Positions 26,042 through 34,249 of a stretch of DNA of 55,954 bases are shown here, piece after piece. Every line of letters starts with the position of its first letter. Within the stretch, counting starts at the first letter, position 1. Below the pieces are notes generated by a model. It was not told the DNA's origin and did no database searches. It saw only the letters and a program-made list of their open reading frames with translations. A program made the translations under genes and the position numbers. The stretch spans positions 1 through 55,954 of the forward strand of contig JAIXXP010000003.1 of NCBI GenBank assembly GCA_027490665.1, in the 5' to 3' direction. This stretch comes from Cryomorphaceae bacterium. GTDB lineage: Bacteria > Bacteroidota > Bacteroidia > Flavobacteriales_D > Crocinitomicaceae.

Positions 26042-27172
26042 ATGAAACACAGTTACTTACTGCTATTTTTGCTGTTTCAAATTACCCTGTTTGCACAGTA
26101 TTGCACCAATGTAGGCCCTAGTGCCACCATAGATTCCAACGTGGAAAGCGTTGTGTTAAGTGGTGTTGTTGGCAATATTAATTACGTAGGTTGCCCAGGT
26201 GTAGTTGGCTTGCAAGACCTCACCCAGAGCACGAATGTTTCTCTAAATGCCGGTGGCACCTACACCATTTCAGTTAAATTTGGAACTTGCGGTGGTAATT
26301 ACGCTGGCGCAGGTGAGGCCTGGATCGATTTTGATCAAAATGGAAACTTTGACCCTTATGAGAGCCTAGGTACTTGGGTGGGTATGCCGCCAGCACCTGT
26401 TCAAAACTGGTCTTTTACAGTTCCGCCAAATTCGGTAAATGGTCCTACGCGCTTAAGAGTGATGCAAAGAGAGCAGGGGACTATTCCTTTGAACCCTTGC
26501 GGCACGTATCAATGGGGGTCTGTTACCGATTTTGGCATTACATTAACAAACGGACTCGACTGCTCAGGTTATCCTGGTGACGACCAAAACGACGCGATCA
26601 CTGTTGGGGCGCTACCATACACAGACACCCGTTCTACAGAAGTGTGTTATTCAAATCAAAATTATGTGTATCCATCGCCAGACATTTATTATTATTTTGA
26701 ACCGAATCCTTTACTTGCTGAGGTCCAGGTTTCTTTGTGCGGCGCCAATTTTGATACGTTTTTAAGTGTTGTAGACATGAACGGGAATGTAGTTGCCTAC
26801 AACGACGATTCAAACGATTGCGCACCACAATCTGCGCTTTCATTCGATGCTACGGCCCTTGGGCCAGTTCACATTATCGTAGAAGGTTGGGGTGCTTTTA
26901 GCGGCGATTACACTTTACAAATTTCTGCTAGTTATGTTGGGCTTGACGACACCGAGGCTACGGCGTTTAATGCTTTTCCAAATCCGAGTCAGGGGATTTT
27001 ACACCTCACGCCAAATACCGGAGCGTATCAACTTTTTAATATGAGTGGGCAATTGCTCGAACAAATTGATACCGAGAGTGAGTCAATTTTTGAGTTGAAC
27101 CATCTAGAATCCGGTGTTTACTTGCTCAAGAAATTAGCCTCAGGTCAGGTTCAAAAATGGCAAAAGATATGA
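26042..27172 (+). CDS. GEVED-domain secreted protein with T9SS type A sorting domain
   Basis: The 376-residue protein has a signal peptide (LLLFLLFQITLFAQ). A GEVED domain (residues about 75-165: GEAWIDFDQNGNFDPYE, TRLRVMQRE, WGSVTDFGI) follows. Next is a pre-peptidase-C-like beta domain (about 180-300, with FDTFLSVVDMNGNVVAYNDD and GDYTLQIS). A type A sorting tail completes it (about 305-376: AFPNPSQGILHL, GVYLLKK). Such proteins leave through T9SS. GEVED domains occur in secreted peptidases and adhesins, but no enzyme domain is present here. It is first in a cassette of five genes, and its TGA overlaps the next ATG. Ligand unknown. Confidence 0.9.
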   Translation: MKHSYLLLFLLFQITLFAQYCTNVGPSATIDSNVESVVLSGVVGNINYVGCPGVVGLQDLTQSTNVSLNAGGTYTISVKFGTCGGNYAGAGEAWIDFDQNGNFDPYESLGTWVGMPPAPVQNWSFTVPPNSVNGPTRLRVMQREQGTIPLNPCGTYQWGSVTDFGITLTNGLDCSGYPGDDQNDAITVGALPYTDTRSTEVCYSNQNYVYPSPDIYYYFEPNPLLAEVQVSLCGANFDTFLSVVDMNGNVVAYNDDSNDCAPQSALSFDATALGPVHIIVEGWGAFSGDYTLQISASYVGLDDTEATAFNAFPNPSQGILHLTPNTGAYQLFNMSGQLLEQIDTESESIFELNHLESGVYLLKKLASGQVQKWQKI

Positions 27173-28314
27173 GGGCTGTCATCTTGATTTTTTGCTTTGC
27201 ACTAGCACCTCAATTATTTGGGCAATTCTGGATCCAGAAGTCTAGCTTTGGTGGTCCGGGGCGTCACCGCGCAACTGGCTGTGCTACATCGCACCGAGGT
27301 TATATGGGTCTTGGACATGTCAACGGTACGGGGCAAGATATCTCCTATAAAGATTGGTGGGAATACGACCCTGCATCAGATACCTGGACGCAAAAGGCAG
27401 ATTTTCCTGTAAGTACCCATGGAGCAGTTGCTTTTGTTGCCGATAACTGCCCAATTGTAGGCGGTGGTTCGGCACTCAGCACGCAGTTTTATAAATTTGA
27501 TCCAGGAAGCAACACCTGGGCTCCGATTGCCAATTGTATTTTGACAAATCCCGGAGACAGTCAAGGCTTTTCTATCAATAACCGCGGTTTTGTGTATCAG
27601 GCCAACCAATTAGCCAAATACAACCCCAATACGAATTCTTGGTCTCTGTGTGCCACTGCACCCATGAGCTTTGGTCAATGGACATGTGCTTTTGCAATAG
27701 AAGGCAGCGGGTTTATCAAGGGCGGAAATCAACTTTGGGAATACAAACCATTGCATGATCAATGGTATCAACGCGCTACTTTTCCAGGTGTATCAACTGG
27801 TGGAAGCTCTGCCTTTGCTATACAGCAACACGGCTACGTTACATCGGGTTATGTGGGAGGTTTATCTGTGGTTACTGATCAGGTTTGGTCTTTTCATCCT
27901 GCTACTAATTCTTGGAAACAAGAAATTGAATTTGCTGGTTCTAGCCGCCGTTTTCCAGTCGCGTTTGCTATCCATGACCGCGGCTATATTGGCACAGGCA
28001 CAAATGGCATCAACTTCAATGATTTCTGGCAGTTCAACCCGACGGATAATAGCATTGGTATAGCGGAAGATGTAATGGCTGTCAAAGTATATCCGAACCC
28101 AGTAGTAGATGAAGTACATATTCAATGTTTAGGTCTTCCATTTGATCAACTAGAGCTCACCATCTTTGATATGAACGGAAAGTTATTATTGAAAGAAGAC
28201 TTACTTTATTTTCAACAAGGTATAGATGTAACTGAATTGAAAACAGGAACATATATCTTGAAAATAAGCAATTCAAGCCAAATTCTTCATCAACAAAAGC
28301 TCCTGAAACGATGA
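27169..28314 (+). CDS. Kelch-repeat secreted protein with T9SS type A sorting domain (paralogue 1)
   Basis: The 381-residue product has a signal peptide (VILIFCFALAPQLFGQ) and then FWIQKSSFGGPGRHRATG, the start of a Kelch beta-propeller. The roughly six blades repeat the pattern WEYDPxSDTWTQKADFP, AVAFVxDxxPIVGGG. The C-terminal about 80 residues (VYPNPVVDEVHI, MNGKLLL, KTGTYILKI) are a type A sorting domain. ATG at 27169 is chosen because it overlaps the preceding TGA as ATGA, as in the next two genes; an ATG at 27157 is possible. It differs from its two neighbours by poorer glycine-doublet blades. It is probably a surface-displayed binding protein; partner unknown. Confidence 0.9.
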   Translation: MRAVILIFCFALAPQLFGQFWIQKSSFGGPGRHRATGCATSHRGYMGLGHVNGTGQDISYKDWWEYDPASDTWTQKADFPVSTHGAVAFVADNCPIVGGGSALSTQFYKFDPGSNTWAPIANCILTNPGDSQGFSINNRGFVYQANQLAKYNPNTNSWSLCATAPMSFGQWTCAFAIEGSGFIKGGNQLWEYKPLHDQWYQRATFPGVSTGGSSAFAIQQHGYVTSGYVGGLSVVTDQVWSFHPATNSWKQEIEFAGSSRRFPVAFAIHDRGYIGTGTNGINFNDFWQFNPTDNSIGIAEDVMAVKVYPNPVVDEVHIQCLGLPFDQLELTIFDMNGKLLLKEDLLYFQQGIDVTELKTGTYILKISNSSQILHQQKLLKR

Positions 28315-29516
28315 GGTTAATTGTATTTATACTTTTCTTTCCTTTAGCGGTCTTTGGGCAGTATAATACTTGGACAAAACTCAACGATGTTGGCATGGGC
28401 AAACGCGAACGTGCTACAGGGTTTTCTATTGGTAGTTTGGGTTATCTCTGTGGGGGTTTAGATACCGCTGAGGTTATTCATAAAGATTTATGGGCCTACG
28501 ACCCTCAAACCGATGCTTGGACGCAAAAAGCAGACCTTCCAGGCTCGGCTCGCCGAGATGCCGTTTCGTTTGTGATTGATAATTATGCATTTGTAGGATC
28601 TGGTATGGACAGCATTTCCGGGCCTACCGGCACAACGCTTAAAGATTTTTGGCGCTACAACCCCAGCACGAACTCGTGGTCTGCTGTAGCAGATTTTCCA
28701 GGAGCTGGAGGCGACGGCGTTTATTTTGCCACGGGCTTTGCTGCTGGAGGGAAGGGCTACCTCTGTGGTGGCAAAACAGGACCTAATTTGTATAGCAATC
28801 AGCTTTGGGAATACAAACCAAGTAACAACCAATGGATCCAACGCGCCAATTTCCCTGGAGGAATACGTTATCAAATGCTTTCTTTCGTTGTCGGCAACAA
28901 AGCATACGTTGGGATGGGTACAGATCAGAATACCTTTAAAAAGGATATGTATTGTTATGATCCAGGTGCCAATAATTGGCAAACAATAGCTCCTTTTCCA
29001 GGCTATGAAAGGGGATCGGCCAGCACTTTTGCGCTTGAAGAACGCGGCTTTGTTTGCTTAGGCAACAACGGCGGCTTACTGACAGACCTCATTGAATATA
29101 ATCCTAAAACTGATACTTGGACGCTTCGTGCTGAGTATGGTGGTAGTGGCCGCAAAAGCGCTGTTTCATTTGTAGTGGAAGGCAAGGCATATGTGGGCAC
29201 TGGCAAAGGATATTCAGGTAAAAAAGCCAGTTGGTACGTATATGCACCTGCTAATTATGCTGCGCTAAACGAGCTTGAAGCTGTACTTCAAATGTATCCA
29301 AATCCGGTTGTATCAGCCCTTCATATCAGTGGAATGACAGGGCAAATTGTTGATGTCACCATTTACAATTCCTCTGGAAGAAAATTGAAGACGCAAGATC
29401 TTTCTGCTTCTCATGAAAGTTTTATCGATGTTTCTATGTTAGAAAGTGGCGTTTTTATATGCAGTTTTAGACTTGCAGATGGTCAAGTGTTGACTAAGAA
29501 AATAGTGAAGTCATGA
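28311..29516 (+). CDS. Kelch-repeat secreted protein with T9SS type A sorting domain (paralogue 2)
   Basis: The 401-residue product has a signal peptide (IVFILFFPLAVFGQ) and about six Kelch blades (DPQTDAWTQKADLPGSARRDAVSFVI, AYVGMGTD, WRYNPSTNSW, FVVEGKAYVGTGKGY). A type A sorting domain ends it (about 325-401: LQMYPNPVVSALHI, LESGVFICSF, KKIVKS). It resembles paralogue 3 in blade sequence (KKDxYxYDPxxNxW, GRKSAVSF). It overlaps both neighbours by ATGA. The three genes look like a tandem expansion within one secreted cassette. Export by T9SS is expected; no enzyme motif is seen. Confidence 0.92.
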   Translation: MRLIVFILFFPLAVFGQYNTWTKLNDVGMGKRERATGFSIGSLGYLCGGLDTAEVIHKDLWAYDPQTDAWTQKADLPGSARRDAVSFVIDNYAFVGSGMDSISGPTGTTLKDFWRYNPSTNSWSAVADFPGAGGDGVYFATGFAAGGKGYLCGGKTGPNLYSNQLWEYKPSNNQWIQRANFPGGIRYQMLSFVVGNKAYVGMGTDQNTFKKDMYCYDPGANNWQTIAPFPGYERGSASTFALEERGFVCLGNNGGLLTDLIEYNPKTDTWTLRAEYGGSGRKSAVSFVVEGKAYVGTGKGYSGKKASWYVYAPANYAALNELEAVLQMYPNPVVSALHISGMTGQIVDVTIYNSSGRKLKTQDLSASHESFIDVSMLESGVFICSFRLADGQVLTKKIVKS

Positions 29517-30727
29517 ATTTAAAAACAGCTTTTTTCTTATTCTATTTTCTTGCCTTGCATGTGATGCATGCACAGGACTATTGGTTGCAAAAAGACACTG
29601 TAAATGGTCCGCCAAAGTCTGCTGCTAGCTCTTTCGTACTTGAAAATAGGGCCTATATTATCGCCGGCACCGATGATTTTGAATACAAACGCAAAATGTA
29701 CTCTTACCGCGCCGATCAGGACGACTGGGATGATGAAGTGTCATTAGGCGGTGATGGGGGCGATGGCTTGGCCAGAATTGGCGCCACCTCGTTTGCCTTG
29801 ATCCACGAAGGCCAATCTAAGGGTTATGTTTGTATGGGCCAGACCCAAACTATTGCTTTTATGAACGATTTATGGGAATACGACCGCAGCACCGAAGCCT
29901 GGACCCAAAAAGCAAATTTTATTGGTGCGCCGCGCCGTGAGGCAGTAAGTTTTGTAATTGACAACAAAGCATATGTAGGTACGGGTTCTAGCGCAGCGGG
30001 CCTCAAAAAAGATTTTTATGTCTATGATCCGAGTAGTAATACTTGGGAGCAAGTCAGTGATTTTGCAAGCACCGCCCGCAGAGCTGCTGTTGGTTTCTCG
30101 ATGGACGCTTACGGATTTGTTGGCACTGGAGACGACGGCGCACTATGCCAAGACTTTTGGATGTACAACCCGCAAACAGACCAATGGATCCAGAAGGCAA
30201 ATTTCCCAGGTAACGCGCGCTCGGGCGCTTGTGGTTGGGCAGCTTTTCCTGTTTGTTATTTAGGCACAGGTGAAGATGCTGCTCATACCTTTCACAATGA
30301 CCTCTGGGAATACAACTATTTCTTGAACTCCTGGACGCAGCGCGCCAATTTACCTGGTCCTGGCCGCAAAAATGCAATAGCCTTTTACCTCGATGGTTGG
30401 GGACATATCGCCACAGGCTACAATAATGGCGTTTTTTTCGATGACCTCTGGGCGTATAGTGGTACAGCTTCAATAGCGTCTTCAGACAATCTAAATATTA
30501 TCGCAAGGCCTAACCCAACTGTAGCTTATCTTGAGTTTGAAATTCAAGAACCTAACGCAACAGTTCAAGTTTTTTCTGCATCGGGTCAAGCTATGGACTT
30601 TAATTGGAGTCAAAATAATTCTAAAATAACGCTTGACACCAGCCCATTTCCACCTGGAACCTACTTTTTAGTGATCAAAGCAGACCAAATGCAGTATTGC
30701 ACTACTTTTGTCAAATGCAACGGATAA
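29513..30727 (+). CDS. Kelch-repeat secreted protein with T9SS type A sorting domain (paralogue 3)
   Basis: The 404-residue product has a signal peptide (FFLFYFLALHVMHAQ) and about six Kelch blades (WEYDRSTEAWTQKANFIGAPRREAVSFVI, KAYVGTGSS, FWMYNPQTDQWIQKANFPG, RKNAIAFYL). A shorter type A sorting domain follows (about 325-404: ARPNPTVAYLEF, PPGTYFLVIK). It overlaps the previous gene by ATGA and the DUF4907 lipoprotein by 13 bases. It has two runs of glycine and aspartate near residues 80-87 (GGDGGDG). The likely role is the same as its siblings: a surface-exposed propeller with an unknown ligand. Confidence 0.92.
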   Translation: MNLKTAFFLFYFLALHVMHAQDYWLQKDTVNGPPKSAASSFVLENRAYIIAGTDDFEYKRKMYSYRADQDDWDDEVSLGGDGGDGLARIGATSFALIHEGQSKGYVCMGQTQTIAFMNDLWEYDRSTEAWTQKANFIGAPRREAVSFVIDNKAYVGTGSSAAGLKKDFYVYDPSSNTWEQVSDFASTARRAAVGFSMDAYGFVGTGDDGALCQDFWMYNPQTDQWIQKANFPGNARSGACGWAAFPVCYLGTGEDAAHTFHNDLWEYNYFLNSWTQRANLPGPGRKNAIAFYLDGWGHIATGYNNGVFFDDLWAYSGTASIASSDNLNIIARPNPTVAYLEFEIQEPNATVQVFSASGQAMDFNWSQNNSKITLDTSPFPPGTYFLVIKADQMQYCTTFVKCNG

Positions 30728-31071
30728 TCTTCTTTTTTGCAATTTTAGCAGCTTGTCAAGCCGGTCCTCAAAAGGAAGTAACAGTCAAAACAACCCCTGC
30801 AACTCCTGTAGCACCAAAGAAAAAACCTGCTTCCAGAAGTACTTATGAGATCACAACCTTGCAAAGTGCCAATGGTTGGTCATATCAAATTCGACAAAAT
30901 GGCAAATTACTTGTCGATCAACCCACCATTCCAGGCCGCCCCGGAACTGCCGGTTTTCAGAGCCAAGATGATGCACAAAAGGTAGCAGAATTAGTGAAAG
31001 CAAAGTTGCAAGCAAAGGTGTTTCCGCCAAGTATTAGCGAAGCTGATTTGCAGAATTTAAACATTCACTAA
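30715..31071 (+). CDS. DUF4907-family small lipoprotein
   Basis: The 118-residue product starts MQRIIFFFAILAAC, a clear lipobox with the acylated cysteine at residue 14. A Pro/Lys-rich linker of about 25 residues follows. The remaining about 80 residues fit DUF4907: NGWSYQIRQNGKLLVDQPTIPG, GFQSQDDAQKVAELVKAKL, PPSISEADLQNL. DUF4907 has no known function. The gene overlaps Kelch paralogue 3 by 13 bases, so it belongs to the cassette. ATG at 30715 is chosen over 30697 because it places the signal peptide correctly. It may be a periplasmic partner of the secreted Kelch proteins; this is inference. Its TAA stop forms part of the asnS -7 box. Confidence 0.82.
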   Translation: MQRIIFFFAILAACQAGPQKEVTVKTTPATPVAPKKKPASRSTYEITTLQSANGWSYQIRQNGKLLVDQPTIPGRPGTAGFQSQDDAQKVAELVKAKLQAKVFPPSISEADLQNLNIH

Positions 31072-31076
31072 CTTTG
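31047..31076 (+). promoter_or_regulatory. Promoter of asnS, likely leaderless
   Basis: TTTG (31047-31050) and TAACTTTG (31069-31076) are 18 bases apart and match both Bacteroidota elements. ATG follows four bases after the -7 box, so the transcript probably begins at the start codon. The box includes the stop codon of the upstream gene. Confidence 0.6.
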
Positions 31077-31080
31077 CAAC

Positions 31081-32526
31081 ATGAAAAGAATCCGCATCTC
31101 GCAAATTTTAGCAGGCCATGAGGCCCTGCAAGGTCAAGAAATCGTTGTAAAAGGATGGGTGAGAGCCTTCCGCTCGAATCGTTTTGTGCAACTCAACGAT
31201 GGTTCTTGTATGGCCAATTTGCAAGCGGTAATCGATTTTGAACAATGGGATGAAGCCCTGTTGAAACGCATTACAACTGCTTCGGCACTTTCCTTAACAG
31301 GTACCCTCGTTGCCTCGCAAGGTTCCGGGCAAGCTATCGAGCTTCAAGTAACAGGTATCGAAATTTTAGGCGACGCGCATCCAGACGACGTTCAAAAAAC
31401 GGTCATGCAGCCCAAGCGCCACAGTCTAGACTTCCTGCGCGAACAAGCCCACTTGCGTTTCAGAACAAATACTTTTGGTGCTGTTTTCAGAATTCGGCAT
31501 GCGGTTGCATTTGCCATTCATCGGTTCTTCAATGAGCGCGGTTTTTACTACCTCCACACCCCAATCATTACAGGTTCGGATGCAGAAGGTGCAGGAGAAA
31601 TGTTCAGAGTAACTACCCTCGATCCCAAAAACCCACCGTTAAACGACGACGGTCAAATTGATTACAAGCAAGACTTCTTTGGCAAGCCAGTCAACCTTAC
31701 TGTGTCGGGTCAGTTAGAAGCCGAATTAGCAGCAACAGCTTTAGGTCAGGTGTACACATTCGGACCAACTTTTAGAGCAGAGAACTCCAATACTTCTCGC
31801 CATTTGGCTGAATTTTGGATGATCGAGCCCGAAGTTGCTTTCAACGACCTCAAAGACAACATGGACCTCACCGAGGATTTCTTGAAATATATTTGTGCTT
31901 ATGTACTTGAAAATTGCGCAGCAGATGTTCAGTTTTTAGACGAGCGCGATGCACAAGAACAAGCACAGAAACCTGTCAATGAGCGCCACGAAATGAGCCT
32001 CTTGGAGCGCCTTAAATTTGTTATTGAAAACCCTTTCAAGCGCCTCACTTATACCGAGGCAATTGACGTACTTCTGAATTCAAATCATTACAAGAAAAAG
32101 AAATTCAAGTATCCAGTAGAGTGGGGCATCGATCTACAAAGTGAGCACGAACGTTATTTGGTAGAGAAAGAATTCAAGTGTCCGGTCATTCTTACCGATT
32201 ACCCTGCCAAGATCAAAGCGTTCTATATGCGCCTAAATGAGGATGGTAAAACGGTTGCAGCAATGGACGTACTTTTCCCAGGTATTGGCGAAATTGTAGG
32301 CGGTTCACAGCGCGAAGAGCGTCATGATGTTTTGGTGCAGAAATGTGAAGAGTTTGGTATTCCAGCCGAAGAACTTTGGTGGTACTTCGATACGCGCAAG
32401 TTTGGTACGGTTCCGCATGCAGGCTTTGGCTTAGGTTTTGAGCGCATGGTCATGTTTGTAACCGGAATGTCTAACATCCGCGACGTCATTCCTTTCCCAC
32501 GAACGCCGCTCAACGCAGAGTTCTAG
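31081..32526 (+). CDS. asnS: Asparagine-tRNA ligase
   Basis: The 481-residue class II synthetase has an N-terminal OB-fold anticodon-binding domain ([21 protein letters not shown], residues about 20-110). The catalytic core follows, with motif 2 region [25 protein letters not shown] and motif 3 region [15 protein letters not shown]. The [11 protein letters not shown] sequence and the long insert between motifs are typical of AsnRS rather than AspRS. It charges tRNA-Asn directly. Its stop overlaps the convergent flavoprotein gene by the four bases CTAG, giving TAG on both strands. Confidence 0.96.
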   Translation: MKRIRISQILAGHEALQGQEIVVKGWVRAFRSNRFVQLNDGSCMANLQAVIDFEQWDEALLKRITTASALSLTGTLVASQGSGQAIELQVTGIEILGDAHPDDVQKTVMQPKRHSLDFLREQAHLRFRTNTFGAVFRIRHAVAFAIHRFFNERGFYYLHTPIITGSDAEGAGEMFRVTTLDPKNPPLNDDGQIDYKQDFFGKPVNLTVSGQLEAELAATALGQVYTFGPTFRAENSNTSRHLAEFWMIEPEVAFNDLKDNMDLTEDFLKYICAYVLENCAADVQFLDERDAQEQAQKPVNERHEMSLLERLKFVIENPFKRLTYTEAIDVLLNSNHYKKKKFKYPVEWGIDLQSEHERYLVEKEFKCPVILTDYPAKIKAFYMRLNEDGKTVAAMDVLFPGIGEIVGGSQREERHDVLVQKCEEFGIPAEELWWYFDTRKFGTVPHAGFGLGFERMVMFVTGMSNIRDVIPFPRTPLNAEF

Positions 32527-33743
32527 AAAACGTGCTTACCGGCAATGAATCCGGTAGTCCAGGCAGCTTGAAAGTTATAACCACCGGTAATGCCATCGAT
32601 ATCTAAAACTTCACCCGCAAAGGAAAGGTTTGGATGTTTCTTACTTTTCATGGTCTGAAAGTCAATTTCTGAGAGCGCAACACCGCCAGCAGTAACAAAT
32701 TCCTCTTTAAAGGTGGTTTTGCCCTGCACTTCAAAACGGTCGTTGAGTAAAGTATTGACCAATTTATTGATCGCTTTTTTGCCTACTTCTGCCCAGCGCT
32801 GATCAGCTGATATTTCTGCGCGCACAAGTAGATGGTTCCAGAGGCGGTTGGTAAGCGGAGTAGGGTTCCAATTGCTGAGTTTCTTAGCGCCATGGGCGTT
32901 GATGGTATGTGTTAGGTCTTGGCGCAAGTCGTCTTCCTTTTTTTGATCGAGCCAATTGACAAGAATGGCAAACTGGTAATTTTTCTCGGCTAATAAGCGC
33001 GCACCCCATGCCGAAAGCAACAATACTGCTGGCCCACTCATGCCCCAGTGGGTAATCAATAGGGGGCCTTGCCCACTTAATTTGGTGCCTTCAATTTTAA
33101 CGGTCGCATTTGGCACCACCGTTCCCATCAATTCAGAGATTGGGTTTTTAGGCATGTTGAAAGTAAACAGTGAAGGTAAAGGCTCAATGATTTCTAGCCC
33201 AAGTGCTGCCAACCAATCCAGGCCGCTTCTTTTAGGTTGCCCGCCTGCACAGATCACGACATGGTCGTAGGTTTGTATGGCTTCATTGTTATGAATAGTG
33301 ACTGCTGTGCTAGAGACTTCTAATTTGGAAATATATTGTTGGGTTTTGAGGATAATTCCGAGTTGCTTACAGGTATTCATAAAGCAATCAATGATCACTT
33401 GCGAATCATTTGCAACGGGAAAAACGCAACCGTCGGGATATACTTTGAGGGCAACTCCTCTGGACTCAAACCATTCAAAAGTGTCGGTGGCAGCAAATTG
33501 ATGAAAGGCTTTGCGCAGTTGGGTGTTACCCCTCGGATAAGCGTTGGAAAGCTCCTTGATGTCGGGGCAGTCGTGGGTGACGTTGCAACGCCCACCGCCA
33601 GAAATCTTGACTTTTGCTAAAAACTTATTGCTTTTTTCTAAGATGCTTACCTGAGCATTTGGCCAATGTTGTTTGGCAGATATAGCTGCAAAAAAACCAG
33701 CTGCTCCTCCACCAATGATTGCAATTTTTTGCTGCTTGCCCAT
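32523..33743 (-). CDS. HI0933/YhiN-family FAD-dependent oxidoreductase
   Basis: The 406-residue flavoprotein starts with an FAD-binding Rossmann motif ([17 protein letters not shown]). The HI0933 marks [20 protein letters not shown] and [19 protein letters not shown] follow, as does [25 protein letters not shown] near the end. The family is widespread, binds FAD and probably NAD(P)H, and its substrate is not known. It is cytoplasmic. It shares one base with the upstream GreA-like gene (stop TAA overlapping ATG), so the two form a minus-strand unit. Confidence 0.93.
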   Translation of the reverse strand: MGKQQKIAIIGGGAAGFFAAISAKQHWPNAQVSILEKSNKFLAKVKISGGGRCNVTHDCPDIKELSNAYPRGNTQLRKAFHQFAATDTFEWFESRGVALKVYPDGCVFPVANDSQVIIDCFMNTCKQLGIILKTQQYISKLEVSSTAVTIHNNEAIQTYDHVVICAGGQPKRSGLDWLAALGLEIIEPLPSLFTFNMPKNPISELMGTVVPNATVKIEGTKLSGQGPLLITHWGMSGPAVLLLSAWGARLLAEKNYQFAILVNWLDQKKEDDLRQDLTHTINAHGAKKLSNWNPTPLTNRLWNHLLVRAEISADQRWAEVGKKAINKLVNTLLNDRFEVQGKTTFKEEFVTAGGVALSEIDFQTMKSKKHPNLSFAGEVLDIDGITGGYNFQAAWTTGFIAGKHVF

Positions 33744-34192
33744 TAGTAAATCTTGTTAATTTTCCAATTTCGACCGTTAAACACAGCGCTTTCTTGTTCC
33801 TTTTTTCCTTTGAGAGCTTGGTAAAGAGGTGCTTCTGTGCTCAAGCAAAAATAGGTGGTTTGATCTAATTGAACTGGCCCAAAAGGCACACTACAGTAGT
33901 ACCAATTTTGGTCAATTTCAAAAAGAGCGCCCACTAGAATTTGGTCGAGCGCCACACTTGGATCTAATTTTTGAAGCACGGCTAATTGCTCTTGAGCAAG
34001 GGCAATTTGTTGATCGAGTTTTCCGATTTCGATTTGCGCCATGGCAATACCCACTTCGTGTTTGTCGCCTGCGGAGCCCTTGCCACTTTCGGTGCTATCG
34101 ATGCTTAATTGGCTTCGTCCGAGCTGCAGCGTAGATTTCCGACTTTCGAGGGCGTTAAATAATTCTTGGTGGAGCCTTGTTTTGAGCGACAT
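33743..34192 (-). CDS. GreA/GreB-like transcription factor (divergent)
   Basis: The 149-residue protein has a predicted N-terminal coiled-coil hairpin (residues about 1-80) and a small C-terminal beta domain (about 90-149). The turn of the hairpin reads GSAGDKHEVGIAMAQ, aligning with GreA's KGDLKENAEYHAA, so the two acidic tip residues are kept (Asp43, Glu46). GreA factors enter the RNA polymerase secondary channel and stimulate cleavage of stalled transcripts. Overall similarity is low, so the assignment rests on the tip and layout. ATG at 34192 is preferred over a TTG nine bases upstream. It is paired with the HI0933-family gene. Confidence 0.68.
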   Translation of the reverse strand: MSLKTRLHQELFNALESRKSTLQLGRSQLSIDSTESGKGSAGDKHEVGIAMAQIEIGKLDQQIALAQEQLAVLQKLDPSVALDQILVGALFEIDQNWYYCSVPFGPVQLDQTTYFCLSTEAPLYQALKGKKEQESAVFNGRNWKINKIY

Positions 34193-34198
34193 ATCTTG

Positions 34199-34206
34199 CA
34201 AAAATA
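34199..34206 (-). promoter_or_regulatory. Candidate -7 promoter box for the GreA-like gene
   Basis: The minus strand reads TATTTTTG, matching TAnnTTTG, six bases before the ATG. No -33 element stands out. This divergent region is only 57 bases long and must also drive ileS. Confidence 0.4.
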
Positions 34207-34249
34207 GCCCGATTTGTCGTAAATTCGCGTCTTTACAAAGTTATCGTTC

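Larger units (their letters stand above)
27169..30727 (+). repeat. Tandem array of three Kelch-protein paralogues
   Basis: Three consecutive genes share the same domain order, length class (381, 401 and 404 residues) and ATGA junctions, indicating old tandem duplication. Paralogues 2 and 3 look closer to each other than to paralogue 1 by blade wording; an alignment would be needed to confirm. Confidence 0.75.

Noticed and set aside
28488..28982. 164-codon open frame opposite a Kelch gene
   Set aside because: Antisense to repeats of a clear gene; it arises from the codon bias of Kelch blades.
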